A stretch of DNA of 5,654 nt from an uncultured Marmoricola sp. (GTDB lineage: Bacteria; Actinomycetota; Actinomycetes; Propionibacteriales; Nocardioidaceae), in assembly GCA_937868455.1 (NCBI GenBank), contig CALMMO010000447.1:1-5654 (forward strand). The letters run 5' to 3'. The first letter of the stretch is position 1; the number at the start of each line of letters is the position of its first letter. Made by a program: the position numbers and the translations under genes. Shown piece by piece: positions 1 through 5,334 of the stretch. The notes beneath the pieces are model-generated. The model worked only from the letters and a program-made list of their open reading frames with translations, searched no databases and had not been told where the DNA came from.

Positions 1-700
1 TCAGTTGTACGTCGGGCGGCAGTTGAGCCGCTGCCCGCAAAAACAGCGGTAGCCCCTTTTGCCGAGTGATTCGCCCGACAAAGATCACCGAGCGCTTGTC
101 GGGGTCAACGCCTAGTTCGCGCACTCGATCGGCGTTGGTGGTCGGGGACCACAGTGCGGTGTCAATGCCGTTGTGGACCACCTGCACCTTGCCGGGGTCA
201 ACAGCGGGGTAGGAGCGAAGCACGTCTTCTCGCATGGCACCACTGACCGCGATGACCCCTGCCGCACCTTCGTAGGCAGTGCGTTCTGCCCACGATGAGA
301 TGGCGTACCCACCGCCCAATTGTTCGGCTTTCCACGGTCGCATCGGCTCGAGCGAATGCGCGGTGACGACGTGGGGCACGCCGTACATCAGTGAAGCCAG
401 GTGGCCTGCCATGTTGGCGTACCAGGTGTGTGAGTGCACGACATCGGCGCCAGCGCAGTGCGCGACCATCGACAAATCGACGCCCAAAGTGCCGATGGCA
501 GGGTTGGCGTGCCGTAGTTCGTCAAGGCCCGGGTGAGAGGTCGTGTCGGCCTCATCGCGGGGACCGTCGAAGGCGTGCACATGCACTGATGTGCGTGCAC
601 GGAGGGCTCGGACGAGTTCGGCGACATGAACTCCAGCACCCCCATAGATGGACGGTGGGTATTCCTTGGTCAAAACATCAATGCGCATCGTGTCCGACAT
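1..700 (-). CDS. glgA: GT4 glycogen synthase / alpha-maltose-1-phosphate synthase (GlgA/GlgM), 5' part only
   Basis: This is a cytosolic glycosyltransferase that uses ADP-glucose. Actinobacterial members were first called GlgA (glucan elongation). The mycobacterial homologue was later shown to act mainly as GlgM, making maltose-1-phosphate from ADP-glucose and glucose-1-phosphate for the GlgE pathway. Numbered from the ATG at 688, visible motifs are KEYPP (8-12), GGAGVH (16-21), VHSHTWY (84-90), HSLEPMRPW (111-119), QLGGGY (123-128), HNGID (172-176) and VGRITRQKG (204-212), which opens the C-terminal Rossmann domain. About 230 of the usual 390 or so residues are present; the rest, including the C-terminal nucleotide-sugar site, lies left of the window. 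Two in-frame ATGs compete. The one at 700 has a -10-like hexamer at leaderless distance and a weak TTGAG; the one at 688 matches where mycobacterial homologues start. The frame is intact throughout. Family is certain, but the GlgA or GlgM activity is not decidable here. Confidence 0.95.
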   Translation of the reverse strand, partial: MSDTMRIDVLTKEYPPSIYGGAGVHVAELVRALRARTSVHVHAFDGPRDEADTTSHPGLDELRHANPAIGTLGVDLSMVAHCAGADVVHSHTWYANMAGHLASLMYGVPHVVTAHSLEPMRPWKAEQLGGGYAISSWAERTAYEGAAGVIAVSGAMREDVLRSYPAVDPGKVQVVHNGIDTALWSPTTNADRVRELGVDPDKRSVIFVGRITRQKGLPLFLRAAAQLPPDVQL

Positions 701-707
701 GTATCTC

Positions 708-713
708 AACGTA
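708..713 (-). promoter_or_regulatory. Candidate -10 element for leaderless glgA
   Basis: Read on the minus strand, this is TACGTT, a TANNNT match ending 7 nt before the ATG at 700. It would give a leaderless or near-leaderless transcript and favours 700 over 688 as the start. It overlaps the left arm of the inverted repeat at 710-728. No clear -35 is visible. Confidence 0.35.
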
Positions 714-735
714 GCCCCGTTCGCTACGACGGGAC

Positions 736-741
736 TAGTTT
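736..741 (+). promoter_or_regulatory. Candidate -10 element for leaderless glgC
   Basis: TAGTTT fits the actinobacterial TANNNT -10 pattern. Counted as -12 to -7, it places +1 exactly on the A of the glgC ATG at 748. No recognisable -35 lies 16-18 bp upstream. A competing reading is that GGAG at 742-745 is a Shine-Dalgarno, but only 2 nt separate it from the ATG, which is too close for good function. Confidence 0.4.
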
Positions 742-747
742 GGAGTC

Positions 748-1986
748 ATGAGCACGCGCAAGAAGGTCTTAGCCATTGTTCTTGCAGGTGGCGAGGGTAA
801 GCGGCTGATGCCACTGACCGCAGACCGTGCAAAGCCAGCGGTCCCATTTGGCGGGATCTACCGGCTGATCGACTATGCGTTGTCCAACGTCGTTAACAGC
901 GGCTATCTACAGGTCGTGGTGCTCACGCAATACAAATCCCACAGCCTTGACCGTCACATCAGCTCAACCTGGCGGATGTCGACCTTGTTGGGCAACTACG
1001 TCGCCAGCGTGCCCGCCCAACAGCGGGTCGGCAAGCGGTGGTACCTCGGCAGCGCTGACGCGATCTATCAGAGCCTCAATCTTGTGCGCGATGAGAAGCC
1101 CGACATCGTGGTCGTCGTGGGCGCTGATCACGTCTACCGGATGGACTTCTCCCAGATGGTCGATGCACATGTTGACTCCGGCAAGGCCTGCACAGTGGCG
1201 GCGATTCGCCAGCCCATCAGCGAAGCCCCTGGATTTGGCGTGATCGACGTCAAGCCCGAGAACCCCTCGGAGATCCGCGAGTTCCTTGAGAAGCCACCAA
1301 ACCCGGTGGGTTTGCCTGACTCTCCTCATGAGGTGCTCGCCTCGATGGGCAACTACGTCTTCGATGCCGATGCGCTGATCGAGGCAGTCTCAAAGGACGC
1401 TGAGCAAGACACCAAGCACGACATGGGTGGCGACATCGTGCCCTATTTCGTGGGCCAAAACGCGGCCGGCGTCTATGACTTCAAAGACAACACCGTGCCG
1501 GGTAGCACAGCGCGCGATCGTGACTATTGGCGTGATGTTGGGACGTTGTCGTCGTACTACGCCGCGCACATGGACCTCGTGAGCCCGATGCCGGTGTTCA
1601 ACCTCTACAACCTCGACTGGCCCATTTTCACCAGTGTTGGCCCGTACGCACCGGCGAAGGTAGTGCGGGGAGATTCGGGATGGCAAAGCTCGGTCTATAA
1701 CTCCATCTTGAGCCCGGGCACCGTGATTGCCGGCGGTTCGGTGAGCGAGTCGGTGCTCTCGCCGACCTGCTTCGTGCAAGCCGGAGCGCATGTGAGCGGG
1801 GCGGTGCTCCTCAATGGCGTGCGTGTGGGCGAAGGCGCCGTCGTACGCAACGCGATCATTGATAAGGGTGTCAATGTGCCCAAGGGCGTCCAGATCGGCG
1901 TCGACAAAGAAGCAGATGTTGAGCGCGGCTTCCTGGTGGAAGACGGCTTGACGATCATTTCCAAGGACCAGGAGGTGCCTGCGTGA
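748..1986 (+). CDS. glgC: Glucose-1-phosphate adenylyltransferase (ADP-glucose pyrophosphorylase)
   Basis: GlgC makes ADP-glucose and pyrophosphate from ATP and glucose-1-phosphate. It is the committed and usually allosterically controlled step of bacterial glycogen synthesis, and works as a cytosolic tetramer. At 412 residues the protein is full length. The N-terminal nucleotidyltransferase domain shows GGEGKRL (14-20), AKPAVPFGG (28-36), GSADA (101-105), GADHVYRMD (125-133) with the catalytic Asp, FLEKP (179-183) with the sugar-phosphate Lys182, SMGNYVF (199-205) and YWRDVGT (260-266). From about residue 295 the C-terminal left-handed beta-helix follows, with hexapeptide-like repeats to about 386. 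The E. coli activator residue Lys39 (in TNKRAKPAV) aligns with Asp26 (in TADRAKPAV), as in other actinobacterial enzymes, so fructose-1,6-bisphosphate control of the E. coli type is unlikely. Its stop overlaps the pgm start by 4 bp, and it lies divergent to glgA. The ATG at 748 puts the conserved domain at residue 7, as expected. Confidence 0.97.
   Translation: MSTRKKVLAIVLAGGEGKRLMPLTADRAKPAVPFGGIYRLIDYALSNVVNSGYLQVVVLTQYKSHSLDRHISSTWRMSTLLGNYVASVPAQQRVGKRWYLGSADAIYQSLNLVRDEKPDIVVVVGADHVYRMDFSQMVDAHVDSGKACTVAAIRQPISEAPGFGVIDVKPENPSEIREFLEKPPNPVGLPDSPHEVLASMGNYVFDADALIEAVSKDAEQDTKHDMGGDIVPYFVGQNAAGVYDFKDNTVPGSTARDRDYWRDVGTLSSYYAAHMDLVSPMPVFNLYNLDWPIFTSVGPYAPAKVVRGDSGWQSSVYNSILSPGTVIAGGSVSESVLSPTCFVQAGAHVSGAVLLNGVRVGEGAVVRNAIIDKGVNVPKGVQIGVDKEADVERGFLVEDGLTIISKDQEVPA
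1970..1975 (+). promoter_or_regulatory. Strong Shine-Dalgarno for pgm inside glgC
   Basis: A perfect AGGAGG within the last codons of glgC ends 7 nt before the GTG at 1983. This fixes the pgm start and shows that pgm is translated from the glgC message. It is the only canonical Shine-Dalgarno at a gene start in the window. Confidence 0.85.
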
Positions 1987-3617
1987 GCAGTGATCGTGCT
2001 GGCACCCTTGCTCAATCTGGTGACCTCGTCGACCTGTCACACCTGGTCACTGCGTATTTCACCGGCTCGCCTGACCCAGACAACCCCGACGAGCAAGTGG
2101 CCTTTGGCACCTCAGGTCACCGCGGATCGAGTTTGAAGAACTCCTTCAACGAACCTCACATCGCCGCCACCACCCAGGCCATCTGTGAATACCGAGCCGA
2201 GCAAGGTTTCACTGGGCCGTTATTTATCGGTCGCGACACACATGGGCTTTCAGAGCCCGCGTGGGCCACTGCGCTCGAGGTGCTCATCGGTAATGGAGTC
2301 GACGTGCTCATCGACTCTCGAGACGGCTACACGCCGACACCGAGCGTCAGTCACGCGATCATCGCCGCCAACCAGGGCAGGTCTGCAGGCTTGGCCGACG
2401 GCATTGTTGTCACGCCCTCACACAACCCCCCAGCAGATGGCGGATTTAAGTACAACCCACCGCATGGAGGGCCGGCCGACACCGATGCCACCTCGGTGAT
2501 CGCGCATCGGGCCAACGAACTCATGCGAGCGGGCCTTATGGGCATCAAGAGGGTTCCGTTTACCAGGGCTCGAGCAGCGTGCGGGACGTATGACTTCTTA
2601 GGCGCCTACGTCGATGACTTGCCCAACGTCGTCGACCTCGGGGCGGTCAAAGAGGCAGGCATTCGCATTGGTGCGGATCCCTTGGGCGGCGCCTCAGTCG
2701 CCTACTGGGGCGAGATCGCTGATCGACACGGCCTCGACCTCACGGTGGTCAACCCACTCGTTGATGCCACCTGGCGGTTCATGACGCTCGATTGGGACGG
2801 AAAGATCCGGATGGATTGCTCCTCGCCCTCAGCGATGGCCTCCCTGATCAGCCGCCGCGCTGAGTACGACGTCGCGACCGGCAACGACGCCGATGCCGAC
2901 CGACACGGGATCGTCACACCAGACGCCGGGCTGATGAACCCCAACCACTATTTGGCCGTCGCGATCAACTACCTCTTCGGCGGGGCCCGCCCGCACTGGT
3001 CAGCCAACGCCCGCATTGGCAAGACGTTGGTGTCGAGTTCGATGATCGACAAGGTGGCCGCCTCGCTGGGGAAGCCACTTGTTGAGGTTCCGGTCGGGTT
3101 TAAGTGGTTCGTCTCGGGTCTCATCGACGGCTCATTCGGTTTTGGGGGAGAGGAGTCCGCTGGGGCGTCGTACCTGCGGATGGATGGCTCGACCTGGACC
3201 ACTGACAAGGACGGCATCGTGATGGCGCTGCTGGCCTCGGAGATCTTGGCTCGCACCGGACGCTCCCCAAGCCAGCACTACGCCGACCTTGTGGCCGAGC
3301 ACGGAGACCCCGCCTACGCCCGCATCGACGCGGTTGCCAACCGCGAGCAGAAGGCGAAACTCGCCGCGCTGTCGGCTGAATCGGTGAGCGCCACCGAACT
3401 CGCAGGGGAGCCCATCACCTCAAAGTTGACCTCGGCTCCCGGCAACGGCGCCAAGATCGGCGGGCTCAAAGTCACGACCGAGTCGGCTTGGTTTGCGGCT
3501 CGCCCCAGTGGCACCGAGGACGTCTACAAGATTTATGCGGAGTCATTCAAGGGACCTGATCACCTGGCACGTGTGCAGGCCGAGGCGAAACTCGTCGTAG
3601 ACGCAGCCTTGGCCTAG
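1983..3617 (+). CDS. pgm: Alpha-D-glucose-specific phosphoglucomutase
   Basis: Pgm interconverts glucose-6-phosphate and glucose-1-phosphate through a phosphoserine and a bound Mg2+, in the cytosol. At 544 residues it has the usual length of the alpha-D-glucose-specific Pgm type (E. coli Pgm-like), distinct from the shorter phosphomannomutase/phosphoglucosamine mutase proteins. The four family loops are present in order: the active-serine loop TPSHNPP (144-150, Ser146), the metal loop [10 protein letters not shown] (300-309, Asp302/304/306), the sugar-binding loop GGEESAG (388-394) and the phosphate-binding loop RPSGTED (507-513). The N-terminal FGTSGHRGS (41-49) is also typical. The GTG start overlaps the glgC TGA (GTGA) and has AGGAGG 7 nt upstream, so the two are co-transcribed and probably translationally coupled. 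This placement lets one transcript supply glucose-1-phosphate and turn it into ADP-glucose. No missing residue or frame break was seen. Confidence 0.97.
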   Translation: MSSDRAGTLAQSGDLVDLSHLVTAYFTGSPDPDNPDEQVAFGTSGHRGSSLKNSFNEPHIAATTQAICEYRAEQGFTGPLFIGRDTHGLSEPAWATALEVLIGNGVDVLIDSRDGYTPTPSVSHAIIAANQGRSAGLADGIVVTPSHNPPADGGFKYNPPHGGPADTDATSVIAHRANELMRAGLMGIKRVPFTRARAACGTYDFLGAYVDDLPNVVDLGAVKEAGIRIGADPLGGASVAYWGEIADRHGLDLTVVNPLVDATWRFMTLDWDGKIRMDCSSPSAMASLISRRAEYDVATGNDADADRHGIVTPDAGLMNPNHYLAVAINYLFGGARPHWSANARIGKTLVSSSMIDKVAASLGKPLVEVPVGFKWFVSGLIDGSFGFGGEESAGASYLRMDGSTWTTDKDGIVMALLASEILARTGRSPSQHYADLVAEHGDPAYARIDAVANREQKAKLAALSAESVSATELAGEPITSKLTSAPGNGAKIGGLKVTTESAWFAARPSGTEDVYKIYAESFKGPDHLARVQAEAKLVVDAALA

Positions 3618-3646
3618 ACGCTCTGACTGCCCAAAACGATGTGGTG

Positions 3647-3686
3647 CTGGCAACTTCAGCGATGTGGCGCGCGCAGTGAAGGCCAG
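3647..3686. repeat. Imperfect inverted repeat in the pgm/YihY gap
   Basis: CTGGC-aa-CTTCA (3647-3658) pairs with TGAAGGCCAG (3677-3686), giving a 10-bp stem with a 2-nt AA bulge and an 18-nt loop containing GCGCGCGC. It fills half of the only sizeable gap in the rightward gene run. No T-run follows, so it is not a standard intrinsic terminator. It could be a weak 3'-end structure of the glgC-pgm message or a DNA site upstream of the YihY-family gene. An 8-bp direct repeat CGATGTGG (3637-3644 and 3660-3667) overlaps it. Confidence 0.45.
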
Positions 3687-3694
3687 ATTCCACG

Positions 3695-3700
3695 TACCTT
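3695..3700 (+). promoter_or_regulatory. Candidate -10 element for the YihY-family gene
   Basis: TACCTT matches TANNNT and would place +1 at 3707, exactly on the second in-frame ATG of the gene. It abuts the first ATG at 3701. There is no Shine-Dalgarno at useful spacing: the nearest GAAGG at 3679-3683 ends 17 nt before 3701. No -35 is evident. Confidence 0.35.
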
Positions 3701-4696
3701 ATGGCCATGGCGTTCAACGGGCGGGTGAGAGTGCCTGCCCGGCTTTCTCAGATCACTGAGGGGCTGTGGCGCATCATCGTCTCAACTGTGGCCACCTGCA
3801 TGCGCAACCGCGTGACTGGCCTGGCTGCCGAGGCCGCATTCTTCGCAGTGCTCTCGTTGCCCCCGCTGATCTTCGCACTCGCGGGCTCGATCGGTTTCGT
3901 GCTGACCCAAATTGGCACCGAGCGGGTCGGGGCCATCCGCGAGACGGTCATCGCATTGGCAGGGCAGGCGCTGACCCCGGATGTGGTCGACTCGATCATC
4001 GTGCCAACCCTCGACGACGTGTTGGCAGGCGGGCGCTACGACGTGGTGTCTTTGGGGTTCATCTTGGCGCTGTGGTCGGGCAGTCGGGCGCTCAACGTTT
4101 TCGTAGACACCATCACGATCATGTACGGCCTTGGGGGCCAGCGCGGCATTGTGCGCACTCGGATGCTGTCGTTCGTGCTCTACATGATGGGTTTGCTGAC
4201 TGCGGTCGTCACGTTGCCGCTGGTCATGGCTGGCCCTGCAGTCGTGCGGGCTGTCATTCCCGATCGGGTGTCGTGGCTTAACGGTTTGTACTGGCCGATC
4301 GTCTTGATCGGTGGAATCTGCTTCTTAGCGACGCTCTATCACGTGTCGGTGCCGGTGAGGACCCGATGGCGGTTCAACCTCCCAGGGGCAGGGTTCACCA
4401 TGTTTTGCTGGGTGTTCGGCTCAATCCTGTTGCGCACCATCTTGGTGAGCACTGCCAAGGGATCGACCTCGATCTATGGGCCACTGGCAACTCCTATTGC
4501 TGTGTTGTTGTGGCTCTACGTGCTCTCTATCGCCGTACTCATTGGAGCGGCGCTTAACGCCGCGCTCGATGCGATCTGGCCACAGAGTGAGGAGTCAGAG
4601 CGTCGGATGGCGCGGGCGCTGCGACAACGGCTTGATCGAATCCTGCCTCGGCCCCGCCGCGATGATCCACGGGGTGAATATTCAGATGCTTCGTGA
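3701..4696 (+). CDS. YihY/BrkB-family inner-membrane protein
   Basis: This is an integral membrane protein of 331 residues, within the family's usual size. About six hydrophobic segments are visible: roughly 45-70, 113-142, 155-183, 194-214, 228-250 and 263-290. Family features include AAEAAFFAVLSLPPLIFAL near the first helix, LWSGSRALNVF (124-134), the basic stretch VRTRWRF (219-225), the IYGPLAT (258-264) loop and WLYVLSIAVLIGAALNA (271-287). The C-terminal tail (about 295-331) is highly charged, rich in Arg, Glu and Asp, and probably cytoplasmic. The molecular function of YihY/BrkB proteins is not settled. Older labels such as ribonuclease BN are known misannotations, and the BrkB link to serum resistance comes from Bordetella. 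The start may be 3701 or the ATG at 3707, the latter if the transcript is leaderless. It leads a tight rightward run with three further genes. Confidence 0.9.
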   Translation: MAMAFNGRVRVPARLSQITEGLWRIIVSTVATCMRNRVTGLAAEAAFFAVLSLPPLIFALAGSIGFVLTQIGTERVGAIRETVIALAGQALTPDVVDSIIVPTLDDVLAGGRYDVVSLGFILALWSGSRALNVFVDTITIMYGLGGQRGIVRTRMLSFVLYMMGLLTAVVTLPLVMAGPAVVRAVIPDRVSWLNGLYWPIVLIGGICFLATLYHVSVPVRTRWRFNLPGAGFTMFCWVFGSILLRTILVSTAKGSTSIYGPLATPIAVLLWLYVLSIAVLIGAALNAALDAIWPQSEESERRMARALRQRLDRILPRPRRDDPRGEYSDAS

Positions 4697-4726
4697 TGTC
4701 AGCGCGCCTAGTGTGGGCGCGTGACA
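4697..4726. repeat. Long imperfect inverted repeat spanning the start codon of the 84-residue gene
   Basis: TGTCA-g-CGCGCC (4697-4708) pairs with GGCGCGTGACA (4716-4726). This gives 11 pairs with one bulged G and a 7-nt loop, TAGTGTG. It begins directly after the YihY-family stop and its right arm contains the GTG start at 4721-4723. No T-run follows. In a read-through transcript it would hide the start codon; as DNA it would be an operator-like palindrome around the candidate -10 in the loop. The structure is seen directly; the role is inferred. Confidence 0.55.
4709..4714 (+). promoter_or_regulatory. Candidate -10 element for leaderless 84-residue gene
   Basis: TAGTGT fits TANNNT and places +1 exactly at the GTG at 4721. 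It forms the loop between the arms of the inverted repeat 4697-4726. There is no Shine-Dalgarno before this start and no clear -35. Confidence 0.3.
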
Positions 4727-4975
4727 ACTCGCTGGACGGGCCACGTGGTCGGCATCGACGTGGGCATCTGCCTGGTCAGGGTGCCTGCGGGGGAGTTGCG
4801 GGCCAGTTGGAGCGGCCGTTTGCTTGCCAAGGTGGCTCAGGCACGATCTGCGGCCCCTCAGGTCGGTGACGAAGTCAGCCTGACGCTGTGGCCCGATGGT
4901 CGGGCGACGGTTGACCAGGTGATTCTCAGCAGCCAGCCAGGCTCGAATGTCCTCCCAATGCGAAGGCTCGGCTAA
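4721..4975 (+). CDS. Small RsgA-OB-fold-like protein without GTPase domain
   Basis: This 84-residue protein has no signal peptide or membrane segment, so it is probably cytosolic. I do not recognise it as a named family. Its layout resembles the N-terminal OB-fold of the ribosome-maturation GTPase RsgA: GHVVGID (7-13), then CLVRVPAGELRASWSGRL (17-34), PQVGDEVSL (46-54), PDGRATVDQVI (58-68) and an ending NVLPMRR (76-82) that recalls the RsgA linker ending in L-x-R. The GTPase domain that would follow is absent; after the TAA comes an unrelated reading frame. The GTG start is forced, because an in-frame TAG lies at 4709-4711 and the next start would remove the first strand. There is no Shine-Dalgarno. 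The start sits in an inverted-repeat arm, 24 nt after the upstream stop. It could be a small RNA-binding or regulatory protein. That the ORF is coding is supported by operon position, an actinobacterial codon pattern and the fold-like motif order; the function is unknown. Confidence 0.72.
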   Translation: MTTRWTGHVVGIDVGICLVRVPAGELRASWSGRLLAKVAQARSAAPQVGDEVSLTLWPDGRATVDQVILSSQPGSNVLPMRRLG

Positions 4976-4995
4976 CCCGTGCCAGACTGAGGCCC

Positions 4996-5334
4996 GTGGG
5001 TAATGTGACGCTGCCGACTCCAGTCTTTTTCGCTGGCGGCGCTTTGTGCTTGTTAGCTGGCTATTTCATTGGTGATGTCACCGGATCTGGTGGAGTCACG
5101 CAGACGGTTGGCACCGTCATCAGTTACAAGTCCACCGGCAGCCAACTGTGCTTGAGTGGCGACGCGGCCGCATCCGCCGAAGGCGCCAAGGATGGCACCT
5201 TGTGTGGGCGCTGGCGTCGCAGCGACGCAGGGGCAACGGTCCCTTCGAAGGGTGACAACTTCCGGTTCTTCTCCATTCGCACCAGCGCTGATGGGGAGTC
5301 ACAAACGGTGATTTATGGCAATGTCGTTTCGTGA
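4996..5334 (+). CDS. Membrane-anchored small protein, function unknown
   Basis: This is a 112-residue protein that I do not recognise. It has a short N-terminus, one hydrophobic segment (about 9-26, PVFFAGGALCLLAGYFIG) and then a polar, Gly/Ser/Thr-rich, probably beta-strand region to the end. The topology is most likely N-in with the C-terminal domain outside the membrane, or an uncleaved signal anchor. Two cysteines in that domain, Cys52 and Cys70 (TLCGRW), could form a disulfide if it is extracytoplasmic. The order GTV (39-41), LCL (51-53), GD (86-87) and a final TVIYGNVV recalls the neighbouring 84-residue protein, which hints at another small beta-barrel, but this is weak. The start is GTG at 4996 or GTG at 5005; a poor TGAGG at 4988-4992 fits neither spacing well. 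Its stop overlaps the potassium channel gene, so the two are probably translated together and may work together at the membrane. Confidence 0.75.
   Translation: MGNVTLPTPVFFAGGALCLLAGYFIGDVTGSGGVTQTVGTVISYKSTGSQLCLSGDAAASAEGAKDGTLCGRWRRSDAGATVPSKGDNFRFFSIRTSADGESQTVIYGNVVS
5214..5228. repeat. 15-bp perfect palindrome inside the membrane-anchored protein gene
   Basis: GCGTCGC, a single A, then GCGACGC make a perfect 7-bp inverted repeat with a 1-nt centre. It lies in codons around Arg74-Asp77. The compact spacing suits a protein-binding DNA site rather than an RNA hairpin, but chance within GC-rich coding DNA is possible. Confidence 0.3.

Larger units (their letters stand above)
701..747. promoter_or_regulatory. 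Divergent glgA/glgC control region with inverted repeat
   Basis: This 47-bp gap between the two divergent starts must hold both promoters. It contains a perfect 6-bp inverted repeat, CGTAGC (710-715) and GCTACG (723-728), with a 7-nt spacer, centred at 719. The left arm overlaps the candidate leftward -10 (708-713). The position suits an operator or regulator site acting on the glgA promoter or on both genes. The promoter role is inferred from gene layout; the repeat is seen directly. A 6-bp repeat alone could be chance. Confidence 0.5.

Noticed and set aside
279..714. Plus-strand open frames opposite glgA
   Set aside because: The minus strand carries an intact conserved GT4 transferase here; these frames are Arg-rich shadows.
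1390..2040. 216-residue open frame on the minus strand
   Set aside because: It lies antisense to glgC and the pgm start, has a His/Arg-rich composition typical of reverse-frame readings of GC-rich genes, and shows no domain; glgC and pgm explain the DNA fully.
3766..4281. 171-residue open frame on the plus strand within the YihY gene
   Set aside because: It overlaps a clear six-helix membrane protein in another frame and its Arg/His/Gly-rich translation shows no motif.
3701..4696. Ribonuclease BN
   Set aside because: This label for YihY-type proteins is a historical misannotation; the sequence is a polytopic membrane protein without nuclease motifs.
4476..4724. 82-residue open frame across the YihY gene end
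   Set aside because: It overlaps the conserved last helix and the tail of the YihY-family protein and has no recognisable content.
4697..4726. Intrinsic terminator after the YihY gene
   Set aside because: The stem is good but no T-run follows, and the right arm contains the next gene's start codon.
4721..4995. Truncated rsgA pseudogene
   Set aside because: No G1 (P-loop), G3 or G4 GTPase motif appears in any plus frame after the stop; the next gene is unrelated and intact, so a genuine short gene is more likely than a broken rsgA.
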